Shown one piece after another: positions 7,290 through 14,425 of a stretch of 14,582 bases of DNA. How positions within the stretch are numbered: position 1 is the first letter of the stretch; every line of letters begins with the position of its first letter. The notes beneath the pieces were generated by a model, which did no database searches, had not been told where the DNA came from, and saw nothing but the letters and a program-made list of their open reading frames with translations. Source of the DNA: Candidatus Dormiibacter sp. (GTDB lineage: Bacteria > Chloroflexota > Dormibacteria > UBA8260); contig JANWHI010000007.1 in the NCBI GenBank assembly GCA_025450495.1, positions 1 through 14,582 on the forward strand, read 5' to 3'. A program made the position numbers and the translations under genes.

Positions 7290-8666
7290 TCAGCGGCCGC
7301 GCAGCGTCGCCACGGCAAGCACCGTCCGGGCGATGATCAGCACATCGAGCGCCACCGACTGCCGCTTGATGTAGTAGAGGTCGTACGAGAGCTTCACCCT
7401 CGAGCCTTCGACCCCGCTTCCATAGCCGAAGTTCACCTGGGCCCACCCGGTCAGCCCGGGCCGAACCGAGAGCCGGGTGTTGTAGTAGGGGATGCTGGCG
7501 CGCAGCTCCTCGACGTAGCGTGGCTGTTCGGGACGCGGTCCGACCACGCTCATCTCGCCGCGGAGGATGTTCCATGCCTGGGGTAGCTCGTCGATGTGCA
7601 GGCGGCGGAACACGGACCCGACTCGGGTGATCCGCCGATCGTTGGTCTCGGTCCAGCTGAGGTCGTCCTCCGGGAGCACGCGCATGCTGCGCAACTTGAG
7701 GATCTCGAAGGGGCGGCCGTACTGGCCGACGCGCAGCTGGCGATGGAACAGGGGGCCGCGGTCCTGCAGCTTGGTGGCCACCCAGGCCACGGGGAGCACG
7801 ACGGCCAGGAGCACCACCCCGATGAGGCCGGCGGTGATGTCGACGATCCGCTTGAACAGCGCGTAGAGCCGCGAAGTCTGGCTGCGCTGGTGCAGGGAGA
7901 GCAGCCAGCTCTGCCTGAGCCTGTCGACGAGGAGGCGACCGGTCAACTCCTCGTAGAGGTCGGCGAGCGAGCGCACCACCATCCCCTGGTCGTAGCAGTC
8001 GACGAGGCTGGCGAAGAGAGGCTCAGGCATGTCCTCGTGGGCGCCGAGGACAACCACATCGGCCATGTGGCGCTTGGCGGCAAGCGCCAGGCGGCCTCCC
8101 GCGTCCGGCTCATCGGGGTCGACGGTTCCGACCGTCTGGTACAGGCCGGCCATCGACGCGTCGACCTCGGGCCAGACGCTCGCCAACGTCTGGCTGTCGG
8201 CAACAAGTAGGATCCGGCCGGCAAAGATGGCCCGGGCGAACACCCGGCGATAGAGCAGCCGCCAACAGAGCACCGCGAAGCTGGCGACGGGCAGCCAGAT
8301 GAGGATCGTCGGCCGGGTGACCCCATAGGGCACCACGAAGAACACCGCGAGCAGCACGACGGTCGAGACCGCAACGGTCGTCGCCACCGCGCGGAAGATG
8401 CCGCGGACGCTCACCGCTGCGCGCAGGTCGTAGGCATCGACCATCAGCGCCACGCCGAGCCAGCTGCCCGTGACCGTGCCCACCCCGCTCCACGGGATGG
8501 AAAGGCCGGCGCGCTGGATTGGGCCTGAATGGAGGTTGAACGCGGCGACCAGCGCAGCGGCGACGAGGAGCGCGTCGCCGGCGGCGATGAGCAGCTTGCG
8601 CTCAGAGACAAGGATGCCCCGACGCCGGGCCCCGACGGCTGCGACCGCAGCCTCCTCGGCCATCAT
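7290..8666 (-). CDS. Undecaprenyl-phosphate sugar-1-phosphate transferase (polyprenyl glycosylphosphotransferase, WbaP/GumD-like)
   Basis: This is the predicted initiating enzyme of a lipid-linked polysaccharide: it transfers a sugar-1-phosphate from an NDP-sugar to undecaprenyl phosphate at the cytoplasmic membrane. The 458-residue length is normal for the large, PglC-core class. N-terminal helices lie at about 25-45, 62-78, 92-113 and 118-137, followed by a cytoplasmic Rossmann-like domain (about 148-240). A further hydrophobic segment at 277-298 leads into the catalytic core. Core motifs are FEILKLRSM (320-328), HIDELPQ (357-363) with the Asp359-Glu360 dyad, SVVGPRPE (373-380) and RPGLTGWAQVNFGYG (402-416). 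The sugar cannot be read from sequence. It sits second in the minus-strand block, 39 bases after the SDR gene and 7 before paralogue B. The ATGATG start lacks a Shine-Dalgarno. Confidence 0.93.
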   Translation of the reverse strand: MMAEEAAVAAVGARRRGILVSERKLLIAAGDALLVAAALVAAFNLHSGPIQRAGLSIPWSGVGTVTGSWLGVALMVDAYDLRAAVSVRGIFRAVATTVAVSTVVLLAVFFVVPYGVTRPTILIWLPVASFAVLCWRLLYRRVFARAIFAGRILLVADSQTLASVWPEVDASMAGLYQTVGTVDPDEPDAGGRLALAAKRHMADVVVLGAHEDMPEPLFASLVDCYDQGMVVRSLADLYEELTGRLLVDRLRQSWLLSLHQRSQTSRLYALFKRIVDITAGLIGVVLLAVVLPVAWVATKLQDRGPLFHRQLRVGQYGRPFEILKLRSMRVLPEDDLSWTETNDRRITRVGSVFRRLHIDELPQAWNILRGEMSVVGPRPEQPRYVEELRASIPYYNTRLSVRPGLTGWAQVNFGYGSGVEGSRVKLSYDLYYIKRQSVALDVLIIARTVLAVATLRGR

Positions 8667-8673
8667 CGAGGCT
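8649..8673. other. Inverted repeat enclosing the start codon of the sugar-phosphate transferase
   Basis: AGCCTC (8649-8654) and GAGGCT (8668-8673) are perfect complements 13 bases apart, with the tandem start codons at 8661-8666 in the loop. Just upstream, GGCTA-GGG-TAGCC (8670-8682) is a second perfect 5-base inverted repeat that covers the candidate -10. They could be operator half-sites or RNA structure at the 5' end of the message; short repeats of this size also occur by chance in GC-rich DNA. Confidence 0.25.
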
Positions 8674-8679
8674 AGGGTA
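8674..8679 (-). promoter_or_regulatory. Candidate -10 element (TACCCT) for the sugar-phosphate transferase gene
   Basis: On the minus strand, TACCCT is followed by 7 bases and then the ATG at 8666, the same spacing as the epimerase element. It lies in the 39-base gap after the SDR stop, so this gene may have its own start site as well as readthrough. No Shine-Dalgarno is seen. Confidence 0.4.
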
Positions 8680-8705
8680 GCCTGCCGGGAGGAACTAGGG
8701 GGCGG

Positions 8706-9701
8706 TCAGCCCGAAGTGGTGTGCTCGAGCATGGAGCGCAGAATCGAATCGAGCTTGTGGGTCGGATTCCAGCCGAGCAACGAGTTGATCTTTGTGGTGT
8801 CGGGGACGCGACGAAGCATGTCCTCGAATCCGCTGCTGTACACCTGCTCGTAGGGAATGTGCACCACCTGGCTGGCCGACCCGGTGACGTCGATCACCCG
8901 CCGGGCGAGCTCGTTGATGCTGACCTCCTCCGTGCTGCCGATGTTGAACACGTCACGCTGTGCGCGCGGCTCCTCGAGGAGGCCGATCACCGCTCGGACA
9001 ACGTCGGTCACGTGGCAGAAGCAGCGCGTCTGGGTTCCGTCGCCGAAGACGGTCAGCGGATCGCCGGCGAGCGCCTGCTCGATCATTCGCGGAATCACCA
9101 TGCCGTATGAGGGCGACTGCCGCGGACCGACTGTGTTGAAGAAGCGGGCGATCACGGTGGTCAGCCCCTTCTCGCGCGAGTACGCCATCGCCAGGTGCTC
9201 GTCGATGGCCTTCGACAGTGAGTATCCCCAGCGGCTCTTGCTGGGGGTGCCGACGACACAGTCGGATGCCTCGTGCAGAGGCACGTCGGTGTTCTTGCCG
9301 TAGACCTCACTTGACGAGGCGATGAAGACGGCGCGACGGTAACGATGCGCGGCCTCGATGACGTGCTCCGTGCCACGGATGTTGGTGACCAGCGAACGCA
9401 GCGGCTGCTCGACGACGAGCTTGACGCCGACGGCCGCGGCCAGGTGGAGCACGGTGTCGCACTCTTCGACCAGCTCGTCGAGGAGCTGGGTGTCGAGAAC
9501 CGAGCCGAGGACCAGCCGGTAGCTGCCGTCGGACTGCAGCGACTCGACGTTGGCGGCACTGCCGGTGGAGAGATTGTCGAGCGCGACGACCTCGTGGCCG
9601 CGCTCCAGCAGCGCTTCGCTGAGGTGGCTGCCGATGAAGCCCGCGCCGCCGGTGACCAGGTAGCGGTGTCGCGGGGACGCGACAGGGGCGTCTCCTGACA
9701 T
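8706..9701 (-). CDS. NAD(P)-dependent nucleotide-sugar epimerase/dehydratase (extended SDR family)
   Basis: Cytosolic enzyme that modifies an NDP-sugar for glycan assembly. The 331 residues fit the extended SDR family. The N-terminal Rossmann motif GGAGFIG is at 18-24 and the DNLSTG adenosine-ribose region at 42-47. The catalytic set is Ser in ASSSEVYG (128-135) with Tyr160 and Lys164 of YSLSK. RFFNTVGPRQ (186-195) and GDGTQTRCFCHVTDVV (220-235) are typical of UDP-sugar epimerases, dehydratases and the UDP-glucuronate decarboxylase branch. The exact reaction cannot be decided by eye. It heads the minus-strand block followed by the sugar-phosphate transferase and the GT-C pair, which suggests it supplies the sugar used there. 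The ATG has no Shine-Dalgarno; TATCAT lies 9 bases upstream. Confidence 0.92.
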   Translation of the reverse strand: MSGDAPVASPRHRYLVTGGAGFIGSHLSEALLERGHEVVALDNLSTGSAANVESLQSDGSYRLVLGSVLDTQLLDELVEECDTVLHLAAAVGVKLVVEQPLRSLVTNIRGTEHVIEAAHRYRRAVFIASSSEVYGKNTDVPLHEASDCVVGTPSKSRWGYSLSKAIDEHLAMAYSREKGLTTVIARFFNTVGPRQSPSYGMVIPRMIEQALAGDPLTVFGDGTQTRCFCHVTDVVRAVIGLLEEPRAQRDVFNIGSTEEVSINELARRVIDVTGSASQVVHIPYEQVYSSGFEDMLRRVPDTTKINSLLGWNPTHKLDSILRSMLEHTTSG

Positions 9702-9710
9702 TGAGTGCGG

Positions 9711-9716
9711 ATGATA
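9711..9716 (-). promoter_or_regulatory. Candidate -10 element (TATCAT) for the SDR-led minus-strand block
   Basis: On the minus strand, TATCAT is 9 bases before the ATG at 9701, predicting a leaderless or nearly leaderless transcript. It lies in the 56-base divergent gap between the SDR gene and the GT2 gene. No clear -35 is visible. Confidence 0.45.
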
Positions 9717-9744
9717 TTGGATCGGCGTGGCGCGCCGAGGATGC

Positions 9745-9750
9745 GATCAT
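9745..9750 (+). promoter_or_regulatory. Weak candidate -10 element (GATCAT after TGC) for the GT2 gene
   Basis: GATCAT ends 7 bases before the GTG at 9758 and is preceded by TGC, giving an extended -10 appearance. It lacks the first T of TAnnnT but keeps the key A and final T. The spacing equals that of the epimerase and sugar-phosphate transferase elements, which supports the GTG start; alone it is weak. Confidence 0.25.
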
Positions 9751-9757
9751 CCTCAAC

Positions 9758-10849
9758 GTGAAAAGCAAGGCGGGCCGCGCCCGCACCGAGGGTGATGTCA
9801 CGGCCCTCGACCCGTTCGTCAGCGTGGTGATCCCGGTGTACAACGAGGAGCAGCACATCGCGTCCTGCCTGGCGTCGGTCCTCGACCAGGATTACCCGTC
9901 CGACCGGTACGAGGTCATCGTCGCCGACGGCGGCTCCGTGGATCGAACCCGCGACGTCGTCAACGGGATCGCCGCGCGACACGCCAACGTCCGCCTCATC
10001 GACAACCCTGGGCGCACCCAGGCGGCAGGGCTCAACCGCGCCATCGCGGTCAGCAGGGGTGAGTTCATCGCGCGTCAGGACGGCCACGCGGAGTGGACAC
10101 GGCATCACCTGCGGCGCTCGGTCGAGCTGCTGGTCGACAGTGGTGCCGACAACCTCGGTGGCCGTGCTGACGGCATCGGGCAGGGCACCATCGGCAGCGC
10201 CATCGCCTGCGCGATGCGATCCCCATTCGGTGTCGGTGCGGCGCGCTTTCGCTATTCGCAGCGGCTCGAAGAGGTGCCGACGGTTTTTCCCGGGACATTC
10301 CGCCGGCAGGCATTCGAGCGGGTGGGCCTGTTCGACGAGGCGTATCCGCCGCACGAGGACTACGAGCTCAACCACCGCATCAGGGCCAGCGGCGGCCGTG
10401 TGCTGTTCAGCCCCGACATCCCGACCCGCTACCACGTCCGCAGCTCGACGACCGCCCTGGCGCGACAGTACTTTCGCTACGGGCGAGCCAAGGTGCGGGT
10501 GGCGCGCCACAGCCCTGGCGTCATCCGCCCCTACCACCTCGCCGCGCCCGCCCTGGTCGCCGCAGTGCCGCTGCTCAGCGCGCTGGCGTTGTCGAAGCGG
10601 CGCCGGCGGCTTGCCGTCGCCGCCGCCGCCCTCTACGGGGCCGCCTGCGTCGCCGCCGGTCTGCGCGGGAGCCACGGCGAGCCGGCCGCGGTCCGACTTG
10701 CGGTGCCGCCGATGTTCGTGGTGCTGCATGGAGCCTGGGGCGCGGGGTTCTGGGCGGGGGTAGTGGAGACCGCCCGCCGGACGCCCGTGGGTGGGGGATC
10801 GCCGCCATCTCTACCGGCGACTCCCCGCGGAGCCGCAGCCTCCTCCTGA
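9758..10849 (+). CDS. GT2-family glycosyltransferase, succinoglycan ExoA-like
   Basis: Inverting GT-A glycosyltransferase that adds a sugar from an NDP donor to a growing lipid-linked chain at the inner face of the membrane. It has 363 residues. The GT-A core shows VSVVIPVYNEE (21-31), ADGGSVDRT (56-64), RTQAAGLNRAI (86-96), the donor-metal region RQDGHAEW (106-113) and PFGVGAARFR (156-165). The acceptor block is VFPGTFRR plus GLFDE and HEDYELNHR (176-207), then QYFRYGRAK (237-245). This arrangement is that of the ExoA subfamily. Hydrophobic segments near 262-280, 285-302 and 313-335 anchor the C-terminus. I chose GTG at 9758; a TTG at 9701 would collide with the divergent SDR start and adds residues without domain content. 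The methyltransferase follows 23 bases later. Confidence 0.9.
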   Translation: MKSKAGRARTEGDVTALDPFVSVVIPVYNEEQHIASCLASVLDQDYPSDRYEVIVADGGSVDRTRDVVNGIAARHANVRLIDNPGRTQAAGLNRAIAVSRGEFIARQDGHAEWTRHHLRRSVELLVDSGADNLGGRADGIGQGTIGSAIACAMRSPFGVGAARFRYSQRLEEVPTVFPGTFRRQAFERVGLFDEAYPPHEDYELNHRIRASGGRVLFSPDIPTRYHVRSSTTALARQYFRYGRAKVRVARHSPGVIRPYHLAAPALVAAVPLLSALALSKRRRRLAVAAAALYGAACVAAGLRGSHGEPAAVRLAVPPMFVVLHGAWGAGFWAGVVETARRTPVGGGSPPSLPATPRGAAASS

Positions 10850-10860
10850 GGCGACCGGGC

Positions 10861-10866
10861 TACCAT
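10861..10866 (+). promoter_or_regulatory. Candidate -10 element (TACCAT) for the methyltransferase-led operon
   Basis: TACCAT ends 6 bases before the GTG at 10873, inside the 23-base gap after the GT2 gene. Transcription starting 7 bases after the element would begin exactly on the start codon. No Shine-Dalgarno is found. Confidence 0.4.
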
Positions 10867-10872
10867 CCGGCC

Positions 10873-11601
10873 GTGTCAGACAACCCCGTCCGTGACATCC
10901 ACGACGCAGTCGCTCGCAATGCGGACCCGGTGGTGGCGAGCACCCGGCCGGCCACCACCGCGGCGCTGGAGATGCGGAGGATGGTGGCGGACGTGATCGC
11001 CAAGCTGCGGCCTGGCGGCGCGAGCGTGATCGAGCTGGGCTGTGGCACCGGGGTGCTGGGGATGCCCATCGCCCGGCGGGCATCGAGGTACGTGGGGGTG
11101 GACATCTCACCGCGCGCGGTGGAGGTGTTGCGGGAGCGGCTGCCGGGGTCGACGATCCGCTGCGCTGACGTGACCCACGACGATCTCAGTGACCTCGGGA
11201 CGTTCGACCGTCTGCTGGTCTACGCCGCGCTCCACTACGTGGTCAGCGAGGCAGACGGCGAGCGTTTCGTGCGCGGGGCTTTGGCGATGCTCGCCCCGGG
11301 CGGACGAGCGCTGTTTGGCAACCTGCCGATGCCAGCCGGCGACCTGCCTCACTCCACATGGCAACGCGCCGTCCGGCGAGCATGGACCGGGGGCCGGCGC
11401 GTGCTCCGCGGCCTTCACCGGCAGCCGGTGCGGCCCAATCCGCTGAGCATGCCCGCGGGCTACTGCCTTCCGCTGTCCCGTGCGCTCATCGAGTCATGGC
11501 TGCACGGTGTCCCCGGGGTGCGCTGGCAGTGGCTCGCGCCCGGGCTGGGCGTTCCGCTGGCGCGCACCCGGGCGGACCTGCTGGTGTTCCGCAAGGGATG
11601 A
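10873..11601 (+). CDS. Class I SAM-dependent methyltransferase
   Basis: The 242-residue soluble protein has the Rossmann-type SAM-binding fold. Motif I is IELGCGTGVLG (53-63). The acidic residue after strand 2 is Asp77 in GVDIS (75-79), CADV (97-100) follows strand 3, FDRLLVYAALHYV (111-123) is motif IV-like, and LAPGGRALFGNLP forms the post-motif strand. These place it with small-molecule or sugar methyltransferases; the substrate cannot be read. It lies between glycosyltransferase genes and overlaps the GT-B gene by four bases (ATGA), so methylation of a glycan, or of a glycan terminus as a chain-length cap, is a reasonable inference. The start is GTG. Confidence 0.88.
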   Translation: MSDNPVRDIHDAVARNADPVVASTRPATTAALEMRRMVADVIAKLRPGGASVIELGCGTGVLGMPIARRASRYVGVDISPRAVEVLRERLPGSTIRCADVTHDDLSDLGTFDRLLVYAALHYVVSEADGERFVRGALAMLAPGGRALFGNLPMPAGDLPHSTWQRAVRRAWTGGRRVLRGLHRQPVRPNPLSMPAGYCLPLSRALIESWLHGVPGVRWQWLAPGLGVPLARTRADLLVFRKG

Positions 11602-13322
11602 GACTGCAGGGCCACACAGTCGATCGCCTGCGTGAGTGGTCGTACGCGCATCCGAAGGCCAAGATGCTGCTCCGTGAAGGCTGGGGGGTGAGCCGCGAGG
11701 TGGCACGGTTCGCTCACCTGCCGGCCCCGTTCGAGCCGGTCGAGCTCAAGGATCTCCGACGCCTGCGCGACACCCCGGCGCCGGCGGCCGACGGCGCGAC
11801 GGGGCGCCTGCTGATCCTCTCGACCCGTGGCTGGTCGACCCACATCGTGACCGAGACCACCATCGCGCATGCGGCCCGCCGCCGCGGCTGGAGCGTCAGC
11901 CTGGCGACGTGTGGCGGCAGGCTGCCGGTCTGCGACGTCGCCCCGGTCCACACCGCGCCCCCGATGCCCTGCCACTCATGCGCCGGCTACGCGGTCGATG
12001 CCATCGAGGCGGCCGGCTTTCACCCGATCATGGTTCGATCGCTGGTGGACATCCGTGCGTCGTCGGCCCGCGCACGACGCCACATCGAGGACCTTCGCTC
12101 CGTTGCGGCCTGCGAAGCGCACACCGTCGAGGGCTTCGCGGTCGGGCGGTTCGTCAAGACCTCGGTGGCCTGGTTCCTTTCTCGCGGCACGCTCCTCGAC
12201 GACGCGGAGACGGTGGCCACGTACCGCAAGTTCCTGGTGAGTGGGATGGTGCTGCGTGAGGCATTCCTGCGGCTGCTCGACGAGGTGGCCCCGGATCGGA
12301 TCCTGGTGCTCAACGGCGCATTCTTCCCTGAGCGCATCCTCTCGGAGCTGGCCACCCAGCGAGCGATTCCCGTGACCCGCTACGAGAAGGGCTTCCTCAC
12401 CAACACGGTCCTGGCAGGTCGCTGGCGGCCCGGCGCGGACGATCTCGATCCCGGCGAGGATGCCTGGCGAGAGGCTGCGACGACGCCGCTGCGGCCGGAC
12501 GAGGCCAGCGCCGTCGACGCATATCTCGACGAGCGGATGCGCGGTGGGCGCACCCTGGACAACTTCTGGTTGAACAGCATCGCCGACCGGCGCGGCATCC
12601 GTCAGCAGCTGGGACTGCGCGAAGGGCGCCCCACCGTGGCCGCGTTCCTCAACATCCTCTGGGACAGCGCCATCCAGGACAAGGACACCGCCTTTGCGTC
12701 GATGGGCGACTGGCTCGTCGAGGTGATCCAGTGGGCGCAGACACATCCGGCTGTCGACGTCGTCGTGCGCCTGCACCCCGCTGAGGTCAAGCTGGCCAAC
12801 CACCTGTCGCGCGAACCGATGGCTGACCATATCGCTGCGCGGTTCGCGCAGCTTCCGGACAACGTACATGTCGTCGGTGCGCAGAGCAGCATCAGCTCGT
12901 ACCCCCTGATGGAAATGGCGGCTGTTGGCCTTGTGTACACATCGACGGTCGGGCTGGAAATGGCGGCACGAGGCATCCCTGTGGTGTGTGCCGCCGCCAC
13001 CCATTACGGCCGTCGCGGTTTCACCGTCGACCCGCCGACTGCGGCGGAGTATTGGGCGGAGGTGGAGCGCCTGGTCGACCGACCGCCGGCCGCGGCCGAA
13101 CGCGAGCGGATGCAGGGGCTGGCGCGTCGATACGCCCATCTCTTTTTCTTCCGCTACCACCAGTTCCTGGATGTGGTCGACGAGGAGGGCAGGAGCCGTC
13201 CCCGCGTGACGGTGGCGTCGGCCGAGGACCTTGCGCCGGGCCGCCACCCGGCCCTCGATCGCCTGATGGAGGGCATCCTCGACGGGGACGGCCCGGTGAT
13301 CACTCCAGCCGCCCACAGTTGA
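11598..13322 (+). CDS. GT-B-like capsule/surface-carbohydrate glycosyltransferase (KpsC/KpsS-like C-terminal domain) with four-cysteine motif
   Basis: The 574-residue soluble protein has two Rossmann-like halves. The N-terminal half begins LLILSTRGWSTHI (71-83) and holds Cys105-x6-Cys112-x12-Cys125-x2-Cys128, a possible metal or Fe-S site. The C-terminal half has TVAAFLNILWDS (346-357), VVVRLHPAE (388-396), HVVGAQSSISSYPLMEMAAVG (from 424) and YTSTVGLEMAARGIPVV (447-463). This is the donor-site pattern of capsule KpsC/KpsS, CDP-glycerol and related GT-B transferases. Donor and acceptor are unknown; with NeuB and FemAB-like neighbours, an unusual acidic sugar is possible. The ATG overlaps the methyltransferase stop (ATGA), with AAGGG directly before it, so translation is probably coupled. 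Confidence is high for a GT-B-type capsule protein, low for the exact reaction. Confidence 0.75.
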   Translation: MRLQGHTVDRLREWSYAHPKAKMLLREGWGVSREVARFAHLPAPFEPVELKDLRRLRDTPAPAADGATGRLLILSTRGWSTHIVTETTIAHAARRRGWSVSLATCGGRLPVCDVAPVHTAPPMPCHSCAGYAVDAIEAAGFHPIMVRSLVDIRASSARARRHIEDLRSVAACEAHTVEGFAVGRFVKTSVAWFLSRGTLLDDAETVATYRKFLVSGMVLREAFLRLLDEVAPDRILVLNGAFFPERILSELATQRAIPVTRYEKGFLTNTVLAGRWRPGADDLDPGEDAWREAATTPLRPDEASAVDAYLDERMRGGRTLDNFWLNSIADRRGIRQQLGLREGRPTVAAFLNILWDSAIQDKDTAFASMGDWLVEVIQWAQTHPAVDVVVRLHPAEVKLANHLSREPMADHIAARFAQLPDNVHVVGAQSSISSYPLMEMAAVGLVYTSTVGLEMAARGIPVVCAAATHYGRRGFTVDPPTAAEYWAEVERLVDRPPAAAERERMQGLARRYAHLFFFRYHQFLDVVDEEGRSRPRVTVASAEDLAPGRHPALDRLMEGILDGDGPVITPAAHS

Positions 13323-14413
13323 CGGTGGAGGTCATCGACGCCGGCGAGATCGGCGACGCGAGTTGGGATGAGCTGTGCACCGACGCGATCGGAGCCTGGT
13401 TCTGGCACACCTCGCGCTGGCGCGCCTACACGGTGGCGTACCGCCCGACGCTCGAGAGCCAGAGCCTGGCGTTCGTGGTGGTCGACGCGGGGCGTCCGGT
13501 GGCCTTGGTCCCGTTGATGGTGGAGAAGCTGGACGGGGAGGGAGGCCAGCGCTTCTCCTTCGGCGGCGACGCGTGCTGGTCGCCGGTGCTGGTGGCGGGA
13601 ACGGAGCCGAGCCGAGCGAGGGTCGCGTTGCGCGAGGCCCTGCAGCACGTCGACGACCTCGCCGCTGATCACGACGTGGACTCCGTCGCGCTGCGGCTGA
13701 GCCCACTCGGCAACGGCTTCGATGACCACCTCTCCGAATTCCTCGTGGCCACGGCGCGAGCGGGCTACGCCGACGTGAGCCTCTGCTCTCAGGTCATCGA
13801 TCTCGACGATCGGCCGGAGGGGCTGAGGGTCGCGATGTCGAAGGGGCACCGCGCTGACATCACCCGCGGGCGGCGGACCCTCGAGACCGCCGTGGTCACC
13901 GGCGCAGACGCCGCGGCTGACTTCTCCGCCTATCGCGCAATGCACGCGCTCGCCGCCGGCCGGGTGACGCGTCCGCCGGCGACGTTCGACCTGATGGAGA
14001 CGTGGCTGGCCACAGGAGGGGCCGCCCTGGCCAGGGCCACCAAGGACGGCGAGCCTGTGGGCTTCAGCTATCTCCTCCTCCATGGTGCCGGTGCGTACTA
14101 CGCGTCGGCCGCGAACCATCCCGACCATGGTCAGGATCCCATCGGCCACGTGCTGCACGCCGCCGCCATCGACTGGCTGCGCGAGCGCGGGATCCGTCGC
14201 TACGAAGTCGGCTTGCAGCAGTTCGGGCCTCTCCCCCATGACGCGCCATCGGCGAAGGATCTGGGGATCTCCCGCTTCAAACGCGGGTTCGGCGGCCGGA
14301 CGGTGCCGCTGCCGGTGCGTGAGAAGTGGTACTCGGCGGACGCGTATCTGCGCACGGTGACCGCGCGGAACGGCCGGTACGCGAGCACTCGTTGGGGCGC
14401 GGCAGGCGGTTAA
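13319..14413 (+). CDS. FemAB-like / GNAT-fold acyltransferase (BioF2-like acetyltransferase domain)
   Basis: The 364-residue protein has two GNAT-like halves. The first includes AFVVVDAGRPVALVPLMVEK (51-70). The second runs from MSKGHRADITRGRR (173-186) through ALARATKDGEPVGFSYLLLH (236-255), AYYASAANHPD (259-269) and HVLHAAAIDWLRERGIRRYEVGL (277-299), ending with the FemAB-type tail GISRFKRGFGG (316-326). Such proteins transfer amino-acyl or acyl groups to peptidoglycan precursors or to amino sugars. Next to NeuB and glycosyltransferases, N-acylation of an amino sugar is the likelier role here (inference). I chose the TTG start whose TTGA overlaps the previous stop; a GTG six bases downstream (13325) is an equally acceptable start. 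No Shine-Dalgarno is seen. Confidence 0.82.
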   Translation: MTVEVIDAGEIGDASWDELCTDAIGAWFWHTSRWRAYTVAYRPTLESQSLAFVVVDAGRPVALVPLMVEKLDGEGGQRFSFGGDACWSPVLVAGTEPSRARVALREALQHVDDLAADHDVDSVALRLSPLGNGFDDHLSEFLVATARAGYADVSLCSQVIDLDDRPEGLRVAMSKGHRADITRGRRTLETAVVTGADAAADFSAYRAMHALAAGRVTRPPATFDLMETWLATGGAALARATKDGEPVGFSYLLLHGAGAYYASAANHPDHGQDPIGHVLHAAAIDWLRERGIRRYEVGLQQFGPLPHDAPSAKDLGISRFKRGFGGRTVPLPVREKWYSADAYLRTVTARNGRYASTRWGAAGG

Positions 14414-14416
14414 GAT
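14411..14416 (+). promoter_or_regulatory. Candidate -10 element (TAAGAT) at the stop codon of the FemAB-like gene
   Basis: TAAGAT includes the TAA stop of the FemAB-like gene and ends 9 bases before the ATG at 14426, the same spacing seen for the GT87 and SDR elements. It could drive a leaderless transcript that begins at the 13-codon mini-ORF and continues into the NeuB-family gene. Confidence 0.4.
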
Positions 14417-14425
14417 CCAACTCAC

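Noticed and set aside
9701..9757. TTG at 9701 as start of the GT2 gene
   Set aside because: It would share its first bases with the divergent SDR start codon and leave no promoter space; the domain begins after residue 18 of the GTG-started protein, so nothing is lost.
9161..10729. 522-codon minus-strand open frame antisense to the GT2 gene and out of frame with the SDR gene
   Set aside because: Its translation is low-complexity and arginine/proline/histidine-rich with no domain, while the plus-strand GT2 and minus-strand SDR frames carry full family motifs. Long antisense frames are expected at high GC.
11976..13316. 446-codon minus-strand open frame opposite the GT-B gene
   Set aside because: No recognisable domain; the plus-strand frame shows clear GT-B motifs.
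13154..14425. 423-codon minus-strand open frame opposite the FemAB-like gene
   Set aside because: No domain content; the plus-strand frame has a coherent FemAB/GNAT pattern.
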